DNA from: Punctularia strigosozonata HHB-11173 SS5
Lineage: Eukaryota > Basidiomycota > Agaricomycetes > Corticiales > Punctulariaceae
Assembly (NCBI RefSeq): GCF_000264995.1
Contig: NW_006767435.1
Location: forward strand, 229,521-293,520
Length of the DNA stretch: 64,000 nucleotides
Reading direction: 5' to 3'
The notes beneath the pieces are model-generated. The model saw only the letters and a list, made by a program, of their open reading frames with translations. It searched no databases and had not been told where the DNA came from. The first letter of the stretch is position 1. Every line of letters starts with the position of its first letter. Of the stretch, positions 46,801 to 56,858 are shown in pieces. A program made the translations under genes and the position numbers.

Positions 46801-47268
46801 CCTGTCGCTTCCGAGACGATGCCACCGTTTTCGTCGGGAGGGACCAGGCCGCCTGCGAGTCCGGAGGTGTTGCAAGCGGTGTACAAAAAGGCGGCTTGGA
46901 TGGCTCTGGCGCTCACGCTATGTGTCACGATCGTGCGTCGCATGTCTGCTTTTCAGCTTCGTCCCGAATCTGAAGGGAGGGAGAACTGTAGATCGTGCCG
47001 CTGCCCATGTTTTTCTCGCATTACGTGTTCAGCAAGAGCTTCTTCACTTTTTGGATCGCATGCACAATCGTACGTTGCAATTCAACGGGTGACATGCTCG
47101 TCGGCGTCTTGACGATATCGTTTTCCCTTGCAGATTTGGGCGTTCTTATCGGGCACATTTTGCATCGTCCTTCCAGTGATCGAGTCTCGAAGGCAGATCT
47201 TGACGATCGCGAGAGCATCTTTCAAGGCATTACGGTTCGCTGGGCGCGGCGACCATACAAAGGCATAG
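43812..47268 (+). CDS. Urea/solute symporter, DUR3 family (SSF), tandem copy 2
   Basis: About 25 exons and 697 residues by my splice model, with the same exon plan as copy 1. It includes the 9-nt micro-exon (45869-45877) and the 14-nt micro-exon (46184-46197). The start [13 protein letters not shown] joins GVGYGVVV. The core helices are nearly identical to copy 1 ([40 protein letters not shown]). Differences concentrate in the first residues, the NANG/AHTFLE segment and the soluble loop at residues 530-620 ([23 protein letters not shown]…). Introns have diverged much more than exons, so the duplication is not recent, and both copies seem functional. It is expected to import urea or a related amine in the plasma membrane. 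The stop is TAG at 47266-47268. Confidence 0.9.
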
Positions 47269-47725
47269 ATGGCGAGAAATCCCCACCATAAAGTAGACAA
47301 ATGCTCTTGTCGCGTCTACCACGGTGCAAGGACCAGATTCAATCCAATCGGAAAACTAGCAACATTGATGTTTGGTGGTCGCGCTAAGAGATCGCCTTCG
47401 ATGTTCCTGTAACAACTTAGCCTCATCGGTGCACTGGTGCCGACGGCAAGCCTGAGGGTTCAACGTTCAACTTCACGAGAACGGCGAACATTGACGACAG
47501 AGGGCTGACCGTCAGTGAAACGCCGTCGCAATCACGTGATAGCGGGCGCTGTCAGTGAACGACACGCGAGTCGAAGACGCGAGATTCCTGCGTTGCACGG
47601 CGTCGGCACTCACACATATGTTATACGCTGGGAACGAACTCCGATGGGCGACCTGTTTATGGACTGCACCTCTCATGTACGAATCCACTGCGGGCAATTC
47701 GCCAAGGCACCCGGGCTGCGGAAGG
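47269..47725. other. Intergenic sequence left of the retrotransposon
   Basis: No gene was seen. It is the left half of the original intergenic region into which the LINE inserted. Confidence 0.5.
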
Positions 47726-47738
47726 CACTGCGATTCTT
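47726..47738. repeat. Target-site duplication, left copy
   Basis: CACTGCGATTCTT directly before the T-run (the A-tail read on the minus strand). The identical 13 bases are at 56846-56858. The last T is ambiguous because it merges with the tail. Confidence 0.9.
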
Positions 47739-47900
47739 TTTTTTTTTTTGGACGAGTAGATATTCTTATTCAGCAATTGACAGGCATGTCTAACCCTAAA
47801 TAAGCTACTCCTAAATAGCGGGCTTTGTGGGCCCGGTCCGAGGAAAAATGCTCAATACCACGACCCCTGGGGGAACTCCAGGGCGAGTGGGGCTCGTGCA

Positions 47901-50900
47901 CTACCAAGGTGGCTCCGGTCTGCGGAGTCTCGGCAGCTTAATACCCACTAAAACCTCACGGCGTTTGGCCCAGTCATCCGGGAGCGCTTGCTCGTTTGCG
48001 AGCATTCCGTCCCATGTTCCCTGCACTTTCCGTGCATGCGACGCCGTGCGTACTGTTCTGCATGCCATGGTGTGGTCACTTTCTAGCCGCCTTTGTATGG
48101 CTAGTTCCCATCTGCGCCGTATTGTTTCTCCGCTGTGTGTCCTGTCTTGTATTGTTCTTTCGCACCGGAGTGTCCATATCAGGTGCGCGGATTCTGATAT
48201 CAGTATTTTCATCAGTCTTGATCGGTTGGTCCGGAGTGTGTCAATTCCTGTCTCTTGGTTTGTCTCTTTGATCTGTATTGCGCCGCATCCAAGGATGAGG
48301 CCGAGTGTGATGTCAGGCGGGGCTCCTCGGCGGTGCGGCCAGGCGTCGTGTAGTAAGTCCCACACGACCTTCCTCGGGCCGTTGCCGCATTCCGTCATTA
48401 TGTGCTCCATCGATTCCTCATCTCCACAGTAGGCGCATGCCTCCCGTTCTGTGAGGCCCGGGACATTCTGCCAGAACTTCCCTAACTTATGGGATCCGTG
48501 CATCGCACGATATAGGAGTTGTCTTACCGGCTGGCGGAGGTCCTTGCATTTTGTCGACTTCCACAGGGTTCCGTCGTCCAGCATCACTCCATTGGTCCTC
48601 TGAATTGCGTGTCGTGCCATATCTAGTGGGGCTAGAGCTGCCGGGCGCACGGTTTTTAATCCTTTGTGAGTCATTATCCCTTCATACAGCAGGGATTGGG
48701 TCATCGCCGATAGTTTTGCTCCTCGAAGGTCGAATTCTGGGGGGATACTAAGGTCTAGGGTATCAGCTCTGTCTTTGTTGGTACCTTCTTTCGCGAGTAC
48801 GTCCGCTCTCTCGTTCCCTTCTTCTCCAGAGTGGCCTTTCACCCAGACGAAGTCCGTTGTCGCAGAACGTCGTCTCAGATGGAACGCGGTGGCCTTGAAC
48901 AGGTCGGAGTTCGCCACCCCTATCCACCCTATATCCTCCCATGTTGGGAGGTGTGTTGTCAGGCCGTCGATCACATACATCGAGTCTGTTTTGAAGAGTA
49001 TCGGCACGAAGGGCGCCATCGCCTGTAGTGCCACAAGGACCGCCGCGATTTCACCCCGCTGGTTCGAGTGTTTGTCTCCCGGCACCCTAACTGCCTTGCT
49101 TGCGTTCGGTATGTCTGGTATCCAGACTCCGCTTCCGCTTATCGCGTCCATCGATCCGTTGTTTGTGCAGGAACCGTCCGTGTATATGACGATTTTTTCC
49201 TCTTCCACGTTCCGCCCTCTGGCCGGTCTGCTCAGCCGTGTGGCGGGTTCTCGCCCTGGTTCGTGTCCGCTTGTGAAGACCCGTATTCCCTCGCCTGGGT
49301 TGGTTTTGAGGGTCACTGATGGGTCGAATCGTATTACACCGCGTCGGTTTCTCTCCTGTCTATTCTTTTCTCGTCTGGTGTGCGTCAGGGTTAGCCCGTC
49401 GTTTCGCCCTTTGTTGTGTATCGAGAACCTCGGTTCGATCCGCCGGAGTATCGTATCTGCCCTTTGGCAGCATTGGTTCGGGTCCTTGCATCCCGCATTT
49501 CGGTCAGCAGAACATTCATTGCATTGGCATCTACTGTGCATTGAGTGGCTAATCTTCCCCAATCTCTTTGCGTGGTCTAGCATGTCTTTTACAGTCACCA
49601 CGCTGTGTGCCGTTTTCAGGCATTTATCTTTCGTCCTGTGGTACGTCCATCTTGGCGCTCCCAGGTGGCACCAAGCCGGCAGGAGGAGCTTCACCCGGTC
49701 TGCGATCCTGACCGCGTCGAAGATAACTCCATATTTCCTCGCCATCTTCAGCCAGAGCACGATGTCCTTGGGCATTTTCGCCGCGTTCGGTCCTTGCGTC
49801 GGCGCCGACCAGTCCTGCAGGAAGGAATTCAGCCTGTCTTGCGAGTCAACCCCTCGTGGGGCGGCGCTGTTCACTAGTAGGTCCGCCAGGGCGGCCCATC
49901 TCGGTCTTTGACTGTCCATGGTAAGGTATTCCCGTAGCCATACTAGCGCAATGGCTTCGTTCCTGGCCTCTAGGTTAACTAGGTCTATTCCTCCTTCTTC
50001 TGTGGGTCGTTGGAGTTCGGCCATTGCTATCGGGGATGCACGGCCTTCTCCCCACATAAAACTCCGTATCATCTTGTTCAAGTCTTCTAGCACCGTGTTC
50101 GGCATTCCTTGGACTCTCGTTTTATATTGGGTGAGTCCTCCAACAACCATCTGTACGACGAGGGCCTTCCCTCGCAGCGTTGGTCTTGCTACCTGCCATC
50201 TATCTAGGCTTCGTTTCACCTTGTCCACCGTGTCCGACCATACGCCTGCCTCGTCTATTCCATTCCCGATCCAGGTTCCAAGCAGTTTGGCCGCCTCCCC
50301 GTCTTTCAAGATTCTCGCGTCTGGTGGAATCGTTTCCGTTTCGTTCGTGTCGATCTTCCTCGTCTGCCACACCCTCTCGCGGAACTCTACGGTACCTATC
50401 GGTATGATTTCCGTCTTGTTTTTGTTAAACTTTGCTCGCGACGCTCTGCACCATCCGTCTAGAATGTCGAGGAGATCACTGTATCTGTCCTCTGCGGACA
50501 AATATACAGTCGTGTCGTCGGCGAATAATGCCGTGATGATGGCCTCCGTTGCCCCCGGGATCCGGAAGCCTTTTAGTCGTCCGTCCGTCCTTAGTTTGCA
50601 TGCTAGCGGCTCGATCGCAAGGTCGAAGAGGATGCACGATAGTGGGTCCCCTTGCCGTACGCCTCTCGTTACCTTGAAGGTCTCGCTTTTAACGCCGTTT
50701 ATCATTACGGTAGTGTTAGCGTTCGAGTACAGGGCTTTAACCGTGTCGATGAAGCGCTTCGGTAGGTTGAATGCCTCTAGGGTTGCCCAAAGGTACTCGT
50801 GGTCGATTTTGTCGTACGCCTTCTCTTGGTCTAGTGCCACAATTATCCCGTCTTCCTCCATGGCTTCCGCGTATTTGATCATTAATTGTGACAGCTTCAC

Positions 50901-53033
50901 CTGGCTGAAAATCGACCTGCCTGGTATAAACCCGGCCTGGTCGCTGTGTACCATTTCGCCGATCACGTCCGTGAGTTGCATGGCTAGGGCTTTGGTGAGT
51001 AATTTATGGTCTGTGTTGAGAAGGGTTATTGGCCTGTAGTTCGCGATGTCGGCTTTGTCTCCCTTCTTGTATATCGGGCACATCCATCCGTCCGTGAATT
51101 GCGTGTTCTCGTCCACACCTTGGGTTTGGATATCATTGAAAACCTCCGCCATTACAGCTAAGACGTTAAAGGACGCCATTTCGAACTTTACTCTTTTGGA
51201 ATGCAGTGAGTCTAGTTCCTTCCATACTTCATATGGTATTCCATCCAGGCCTGTGGCCTTCCCGTTTTTTGATCTTTCGAGTGCTCGTCTGATGTGGTGT
51301 TCTGTCAGTGGTTCCTGCATCGCTTCCCCGACGTTCTCCGGCAGCTTCCGTTCTTCCGGGATCACTGCCAGAGCTGCCTCTACGTGTCGTCTGTGCGTCC
51401 CAGGCTCCCAACTCTCTTTCTCTTCGTCCTGTTGCAGCCGTTCATGGTGCGTTTTCGCGATATTCGCCATCGCGTCCGTGCGCGTAGCGTAGCGGTTGGG
51501 CGCGTCCAGGTGTCTTAGTCTCAGCGTGAGTTCTCGTGGTTTCTTCTCCTTGTTGATCGCGGTCCAGTATTTGGACACCGTCTCTCCCTTTTCTAGCCAT
51601 CTTGCCTGGCTTATCTGCCTCGCGTCCCTTCTTAGTTTCCCCTTGAGGTGTCTTATCTCATTCTCCATCAGGGCTATGTTCCGTCTCGGTTCCGTTCCGT
51701 CCTCCAAACCCGCTTCCTCTCGGTTCATTTCCGTCGCAAGAGCATACTCTTTGCTTGCTAGCTTCCTGCTCGTCCGCGATAGGGCCGCCCCCGTTAGTAG
51801 GGCCGCCATCTCGGCGGTCCTGTCTTTGAATTCCTGCCAGAGTGTTTGCGGGTTCCTTTCTCCGGTGCGTCCTTCTCCGCGCAGTCTGTTTAGGTTCTCT
51901 TGGAGGCGCATTCCTATCTTTTCTACGGACGATATGGTGTGTGTTTCGTTCGTGAGTCCGGATGGCCACGTCCATCTTCCGGGCCCCATATAAGGCATTG
52001 TCGTCGGTGCGTACTTCATCCATACTATTCTGTGATCAGTCACTACACCGGGGGTTTGGCACACCCACTCGAAGACGCTCGTGCGCCGTTTCTCCGCTAC
52101 GTAGATTCTGTCTAGTCTCGACATGGAGCCCGTCGCCCTACTGATGAATGTATAATTCCTCGTCGCAGGGTTCTCCGCTCGCCATGCATCATATACCCTC
52201 AGCGTTCGCCTGCAATCTCGGAGTGCTGTTGCTGCGCTGTCGAGTTCCGCCCTGGGCGGGGCCCTGTCTATGTCGTCTTCTACGATGTTGAAGTCTCCCA
52301 GCATGAAGTCTACTTGGGGAATTTCGTTTTCTCTCCTCATTCGTTCGATGCGTCCCCAGAATGCCGCGTGTCTTCCTGGTTCATTCGGGGCATATACGTT
52401 CAGCAGAGTGACCGTGTCTCGGTCGTGCCAGGGCAGTGTAATGGCTATGGCTCGTCCTTTCTCAATCGTTGTTACATTACAGCTTTTTGTGCTGACGACA
52501 TCTCTGTTTAGTACGAAAGCTACTCCGGCTGAGTTGGACGGTCGTTCCGGGTCCGCGGAGTTGTGGATCCAGAGGCGTTTGCCGTACATCCTCTTCACTG
52601 CCTCGAGGTTCTGTTCTGTGAGGTGAGTTTCCTGGAGCGCCATGATGGCGATTTTTTCGTTCCGCATCATCGCGTGTATGTCGTTCCACTTGTTCAGTGG
52701 GGTTCCGCCCTGCGCGGTATGTCCGTTCATATTCAGGGTCGCCACTTTTAGGTGAGCGCGCTTCGCCCTTTTCGGGCCTTTCGAGGTTTGGTCGCCTCGC
52801 GCCTGTTCGGCGATTCCGCCTCCGAAACCTCCTTGAACATCATCGGGGCCGTGCCCGGCGGTGGTAGGCACGTTCTCTCTGTTCGCAGGAGGGCGCGCGC
52901 CAAGACCGGGATTTGGGACCGTAGGTAGGGGGGGGTAGTGTATGGTTGTGGTGTTGGCAGCAGGCTGTTGGCCCGTAGTGCGTCCTCTGCCTTCGAGGGC
53001 GCCGGGGGAGACTATTGTCGTCCGGTCATCCAC
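47901..53033 (-). CDS. LINE ORF2: endonuclease / reverse transcriptase / RNase H polyprotein
   Basis: 1710 codons without a stop. Residues about 95-320 are an endonuclease/exonuclease/phosphatase domain (VATLNMNG, ALQETHL, LGDFNIVEDD, SRLDRIYVA, VTDHRIV). Residues about 590-870 are the reverse transcriptase (NYRPITLLN, GFIPGRSI, ALDQEKAYDKIDH, RGVRQGDPLSCILF, catalytic FADD). Residues about 1283-1410 are RNase H with all acidic residues (IYTDGSC, RGEIAAV, KTDSMYV, GHSGEEGNERAD). Residues about 1530-1550 are a Cys/His zinc motif (CAYCGDEESMEHIMTEC). It would nick target DNA and prime reverse transcription there. The start is odd: 53033 is a GTG, no ATG occurs between the upstream stop and the endonuclease domain, and the first in-frame ATG is at about residue 98. 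Confidence 0.95.
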   Translation of the reverse strand: MDDRTTIVSPGALEGRGRTTGQQPAANTTTIHYPPLPTVPNPGLGARPPANRENVPTTAGHGPDDVQGGFGGGIAEQARGDQTSKGPKRAKRAHLKVATLNMNGHTAQGGTPLNKWNDIHAMMRNEKIAIMALQETHLTEQNLEAVKRMYGKRLWIHNSADPERPSNSAGVAFVLNRDVVSTKSCNVTTIEKGRAIAITLPWHDRDTVTLLNVYAPNEPGRHAAFWGRIERMRRENEIPQVDFMLGDFNIVEDDIDRAPPRAELDSAATALRDCRRTLRVYDAWRAENPATRNYTFISRATGSMSRLDRIYVAEKRRTSVFEWVCQTPGVVTDHRIVWMKYAPTTMPYMGPGRWTWPSGLTNETHTISSVEKIGMRLQENLNRLRGEGRTGERNPQTLWQEFKDRTAEMAALLTGAALSRTSRKLASKEYALATEMNREEAGLEDGTEPRRNIALMENEIRHLKGKLRRDARQISQARWLEKGETVSKYWTAINKEKKPRELTLRLRHLDAPNRYATRTDAMANIAKTHHERLQQDEEKESWEPGTHRRHVEAALAVIPEERKLPENVGEAMQEPLTEHHIRRALERSKNGKATGLDGIPYEVWKELDSLHSKRVKFEMASFNVLAVMAEVFNDIQTQGVDENTQFTDGWMCPIYKKGDKADIANYRPITLLNTDHKLLTKALAMQLTDVIGEMVHSDQAGFIPGRSIFSQVKLSQLMIKYAEAMEEDGIIVALDQEKAYDKIDHEYLWATLEAFNLPKRFIDTVKALYSNANTTVMINGVKSETFKVTRGVRQGDPLSCILFDLAIEPLACKLRTDGRLKGFRIPGATEAIITALFADDTTVYLSAEDRYSDLLDILDGWCRASRAKFNKNKTEIIPIGTVEFRERVWQTRKIDTNETETIPPDARILKDGEAAKLLGTWIGNGIDEAGVWSDTVDKVKRSLDRWQVARPTLRGKALVVQMVVGGLTQYKTRVQGMPNTVLEDLNKMIRSFMWGEGRASPIAMAELQRPTEEGGIDLVNLEARNEAIALVWLREYLTMDSQRPRWAALADLLVNSAAPRGVDSQDRLNSFLQDWSAPTQGPNAAKMPKDIVLWLKMARKYGVIFDAVRIADRVKLLLPAWCHLGAPRWTYHRTKDKCLKTAHSVVTVKDMLDHAKRLGKISHSMHSRCQCNECSADRNAGCKDPNQCCQRADTILRRIEPRFSIHNKGRNDGLTLTHTRREKNRQERNRRGVIRFDPSVTLKTNPGEGIRVFTSGHEPGREPATRLSRPARGRNVEEEKIVIYTDGSCTNNGSMDAISGSGVWIPDIPNASKAVRVPGDKHSNQRGEIAAVLVALQAMAPFVPILFKTDSMYVIDGLTTHLPTWEDIGWIGVANSDLFKATAFHLRRRSATTDFVWVKGHSGEEGNERADVLAKEGTNKDRADTLDLSIPPEFDLRGAKLSAMTQSLLYEGIMTHKGLKTVRPAALAPLDMARHAIQRTNGVMLDDGTLWKSTKCKDLRQPVRQLLYRAMHGSHKLGKFWQNVPGLTEREACAYCGDEESMEHIMTECGNGPRKVVWDLLHDAWPHRRGAPPDITLGLILGCGAIQIKETNQETGIDTLRTNRSRLMKILISESAHLIWTLRCERTIQDRTHSGETIRRRWELAIQRRLESDHTMACRTVRTASHARKVQGTWDGMLANEQALPDDWAKRREVLVGIKLPRLRRPEPPW

Positions 53034-53385
53034 GGACAGGACTATGCTGAGGCGTCCCTAGAGGCCTTGCTCGGGTAGCGGCGTCCAGTTCTTCGCTCAA
53101 CTTAAGCTTACACGCGCGGCTCGTCCGACCTAAATAGGCCTCCGCTGGTACTTTACCAGAGCACCGGCCGTGTGGCTCGTCGACCATCAGTCCTCCTTCT
53201 TAGCGAAGAAGCTGTATATTAGGTCGTCGTAGCCAGGGGTGACTTGCGTCGCGGCCGGTCGACGCGTCCCCTCGAGTCCCGAGCCCTCGTTTGCAATAAT
53301 ATCATGTATTCGGTTCGGAGTTGGGGTCTACACGTCGCATGTCATCTATGTATTATTACGGTCGTTCGATCTGGTATGTTCGCGG

Positions 53386-54969
53386 TTACATTCCGCGCCC
53401 GCGGTTCCTTCCTCTGAATGCACCTCGGGCGGTCCCGTTTCCTCTGCGTCCTTGCTCCTGGGAGCGCGGTGAGGGGTTCTTCGTCGACCCGTGGAATCCC
53501 GACGGGATCTGCTCTCGAATCGGGCATAGGCCGTAGACATGGTCGGCTCCATAACAGAAGGTGCAGTGGCCGGCATGGCATTGCTCGACGGGTCCGACTC
53601 GCGAGTGCCAGAAGTTTGTTTTCGCCATTATCGCTTGGACGTCTCGGTATGCGCATGGGAGGGAGGAGTTAATTACTGGGCCGTATATGTTGTATCGCGG
53701 CTGCGGGCGTCCCTTCGGCGCGAGGAAGGGTAGGACCCGGCACTTCAGGTTGTAGATGAACTCGTTAACTTGTTCGATGGCTTTGTGGTCGTCGGGGTTC
53801 ATGCCGAGGGCCATGACGATGTCGGAAGCCTTCCCTGCGAGGGCCACTTGAACGGCGTAGAGCATCAGGTCGGCGTCCACGTCCAGGGGGCCCTTCAGCG
53901 TGAGGTAGTAGGAGGGATTAACGAGGATGTCGTCGAAGCTCAGGGCAAGGAAGGCTATATCGGCTGAGGCAAAGACGCCCTGTGAGAGGATGCGGGCCCT
54001 GTTTTCTGCCGTCAGGTGAGTGATTAGGCCCGTGCGGGGTTGGCGTTTGTCCGCCGCTACCGGCATGATTATCCGTAGTCGCGCGCCGTCTTCGAGGAAG
54101 GTCTGAATTACTGCGCGTACCTCGCCGAAGGCGTCTTGGGCGTCGTCCGCCGAGAGGTTGGGTTTGTCGAAGATGGTTACGAGGACGTTATTGCTGAGGT
54201 TCTCGTCCTCCTCCGCCCAGTCGCGTATCTGGCGTTCTTGAATGTCCTCCAACTGCTGGAGTCGGAAGCGCATGTGGGGCACGGCCCATCCGCCTGCCGG
54301 CGTTTGGGCGATGGGGATCTCCATTCGGCGGGGGCGTTCCTTGTCGACTACCGCGTATGCTCGGTTCGCGATCAGCTGGTCGTCGATGATCGCGAGCTTC
54401 CCTTCGGGTGCGCTGTCTGGGGGGGGAGGGGGGAGGTCGTCGTCCCGCGAGACGTCCACGTCCGTGATCCTTTCGGAGTCCAGGGTCCCGGTGGGGCCTT
54501 TCGTCAGGGACGCCGCAACGAGTAGCGCGATTTCCTGTTGCCTCCGGTCCGCTTCTTGGGCACCAGCGTCCTGGGTTTCCTGCCCGCCCAGGTGTGTCCC
54601 TGCGTTGCCTGCGTTTCCAAGGCGGGGGGCGTGGAGGAAGGTGAAGGCGGTCTCCCCTCCGTCGGGGTCCTCCTGTGCCGCCATCTGCACGTCCGGCATC
54701 TCCGGTTGGGTCGGGGTGGAGGTATCGGCTTCGTAGGCTTCGGCGGGTCCGAGTGCCGTGGATTCGATGTCGACAGGGTGGGCGGTGATGGAGGTGTCTG
54801 CGCCTTGGGCGGTGTTCATGGTATCGTGTTCGGCGGTGGGCACGCTCGAAGTGCTGGCATCTGCGCCCTTGGCCGCCGTTGGCGTATCAGCGGCGACGGC
54901 AGGCGCGTTGTAGGGGACTGTCAGGACTCCGTGGGCGGCGGTTGGTGCCCCCTGGGTGCCGGTGTTCAT
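53386..54969 (-). CDS. LINE ORF1: RNA-binding, zinc-knuckle protein
   Basis: 527 residues from the ATG at 54969. The first 150 residues are Ala/Thr/Pro-rich low complexity (TAAHGVLTVPYNAPAV…). A conserved-looking middle (about 230-440) contains NNVLVTIFDKPNLSADDAQDAFGEV and LALSFDDILVNPSYYLTLKG. A CCHC zinc knuckle (CTFCYGADHVYGLC: C-x2-C-x4-H-x4-C) lies at about 466-480. The end is Arg/Gly-rich (RGAFRGRNRGRGM), which suits RNA binding. In LINEs, ORF1 protein coats the transcript and helps reverse transcription. The frame stays open for about 100 codons above the ATG but contains no other ATG. Confidence 0.85.
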   Translation of the reverse strand: MNTGTQGAPTAAHGVLTVPYNAPAVAADTPTAAKGADASTSSVPTAEHDTMNTAQGADTSITAHPVDIESTALGPAEAYEADTSTPTQPEMPDVQMAAQEDPDGGETAFTFLHAPRLGNAGNAGTHLGGQETQDAGAQEADRRQQEIALLVAASLTKGPTGTLDSERITDVDVSRDDDLPPPPPDSAPEGKLAIIDDQLIANRAYAVVDKERPRRMEIPIAQTPAGGWAVPHMRFRLQQLEDIQERQIRDWAEEDENLSNNVLVTIFDKPNLSADDAQDAFGEVRAVIQTFLEDGARLRIIMPVAADKRQPRTGLITHLTAENRARILSQGVFASADIAFLALSFDDILVNPSYYLTLKGPLDVDADLMLYAVQVALAGKASDIVMALGMNPDDHKAIEQVNEFIYNLKCRVLPFLAPKGRPQPRYNIYGPVINSSLPCAYRDVQAIMAKTNFWHSRVGPVEQCHAGHCTFCYGADHVYGLCPIREQIPSGFHGSTKNPSPRSQEQGRRGNGTARGAFRGRNRGRGM

Positions 54970-56845
54970 TCCGAGGCTGGTGGTTAGTCCGTCTTGGCTG
55001 GCACCCGGGGGAGCGTAGGTAGGGGCCGGGTTGTTCTGGGATGCGGCGAGGGGGGGCTTAGCGGCGTCCGGGGCACCTAGAGTTCCCGCTAGGTTCGTGC
55101 GGCCAGCGATGTGTTCTCCTTCGACAGTGTTACCGGTGTCTTGGGCGGCAACGGAGCCGGTGTGGTCATCGACGGTGTGAGCAGCAGGGGGTTGGGTTAC
55201 GCCTTGCGGTGTTCCTTCCGCGTTCGAAATCGCTGCCTTTGCCTCCCTGATCGCGTTTGCTGTTTCAGGGGGGTTGGTTTTGGTCGTTTTCGGAGGTGTG
55301 TGTGTTTACTTACCAACTTCTTGGATCGTTTTGCGCTTTTTTCCAGCTTTCCCCCCTCCCTGTGTGGGTGGCGGGTGGTCTTTACGGCCGTCCTCGTCCA
55401 GGACGGCGTATGCGTTCGGGTGACCCGGGATGCCGTCGACAGTGTTGGGTTGGTTGTCGGTAGCTGGTCCTCGTTTCTCGCCGTTCCCGGCTTTCCCACG
55501 ACCTATTTGGGGTTAGGGCTTGTTTACATTCCGTTAATGCGTGAGCGTACCGCGTCCAGCGGGGTTGCCAGTCTTATTCATGCTCGCTAACGTCGCGGCT
55601 TTCGCTACGTTGCTGGTCGGTTCGGGTGCCATGGTGGTGCTCGCTCAGGTAGTGGTTTCGGTAAGGCGTTCTCGGTGCAGGGCTAGAGACGTTGGCGGCT
55701 GTTTTCATCCGGGTTAGTTTTAAGCTGGTCGGGGGGGCCGGTCGTGTCAGCCTATTCAATTCGGGTTTGTATTTCGGGGTTACACGGTGTATTAGGTGCC
55801 TATCAACCCTTGCCTTACGCCAGCATCTTTGGTAGTTTTGCGCATCCCGGCTGCGGTTCCGACTTCGTTCTCGTGTGGATACGCTTCTTGAAGCGGATAA
55901 GCATGGATTGTCGCTCTCGGGGCATTTCGGGTTCCTTCGGCCATTCCGGGTTCCCAGGTGGGCCATCTTTTGTCGTCGGTTGTGGTGCTTTCTCCGAGTT
56001 CTGTAGCTGATGGGGGGTTTATGAGACGCTCCTCGAGATTCCGCGGAGAGCCTCATACCACGTGTCGGCGCACGCGTGCGCATTGGATTCGGGCTGAGGC
56101 TGCTATGTAGCCGATGCTACGTTGGGCAGCATCTTGGCATGGTCAGTTTACTTCATCCCTGTGGTAGTCGCATGCTTACAGTCCTCTTGCTCTCTGTCTA
56201 GGAGGGTAGATAGGTGGGATATGAGGCTCCAGGGTACTATGTTCATGCTGACAGGTGGTTCATCGTCGTTAGGCATGGTGGGGAGGGGGGGGTGTCATCG
56301 CGCTCCGACGTTCGCCTTATATGCCTGCTTGTTTTGCCGTTATCGCTTATCGGTATTTTGCGTGGGCTCTATTACGTCCAGGAAGCATGGTATATGCGCT
56401 TGGGTTAAGCGATATGATTTAGTATATTCTTTGACCGCCCAGGTTCGTCTGGGTCATGTTCTTTCGGTTGCCTAGTCTTTGGTTTCCCATGGCTTGTCTT
56501 GATTCCAGCCAGTTTTACCTCCCGTGTGTTTCACTCGCGTTCGTTTGATTTTCCTGGTTGTGTTTCCTGTCGTCGCGGTGGTTGCGTTGGGTGTGGCTGT
56601 GCTTTCGGTGTTTGCCGGCTTCGTCTCGTTCGGCGTCATCCATTCCTGGTGACGTGCATCCATCTAATCCGTTGTATGTGTGGCCTCTTAACTGCTACGA
56701 GGGGTAACAGGATATTGTGTAGTTCATGTATATATGTCATGGCCGGGTTGTCATCCGAGGGGAGGATCGTATCCTCCCCATCCCTCCCAGCCCGGAGGCG
56801 TGGGAAACCTCGCCACGGTGGTGGTAAGAGGTCAAGGGAGCCCCC
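54970..56845 (-). other. Long 5' leader of the LINE
   Basis: About 1.9 kb between the 5' end of the element and ORF1. It contains a perfect 9-bp stem (GGGGAGGAT / ATCCTCCCC, 56759-56779) near the 5' end and an open frame of 169 codons (56083-55574, very basic, no recognised domain). It presumably holds the internal promoter. It is not clear whether the open frame is translated. Confidence 0.6.
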
Positions 56846-56858
56846 CACTGCGATTCTT
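56846..56858. repeat. Target-site duplication, right copy
   Basis: CACTGCGATTCTT, identical to 47726-47738. Confidence 0.9.

Larger units (their letters stand above)
47738..56845 (-). mobile_element. Full-length non-LTR (LINE) retrotransposon, about 9.1 kb
   Basis: The element is bounded by a 13-bp target-site duplication (47726-47738 and 56846-56858). At its 3' end is a run of 13 A on the minus strand (47737-47749). The 5' end starts GGGGGCTCCC. The order, 5' to 3' on the minus strand, is: a 1.9-kb leader (56845-54970), ORF1 (54969-53386), a 350-nt spacer, ORF2 (53033-47901) and a 163-nt 3' region with a CCCTGG…CCAGGG stem-loop (47865-47883). ORF2 carries endonuclease, reverse transcriptase and RNase H, as in Tad1/I-type fungal LINEs. 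Both long frames are free of stops, so this may be a recent and possibly active insertion. It lies between symporter copy 2 and the amino-acid permease gene. Confidence 0.95.

Noticed and set aside
48775-51039. Long plus-strand frames (378 and 373 codons) opposite LINE ORF2
   Set aside because: They are antisense shadows of the RT and RNase H coding region, whose catalytic motifs are all on the minus strand.
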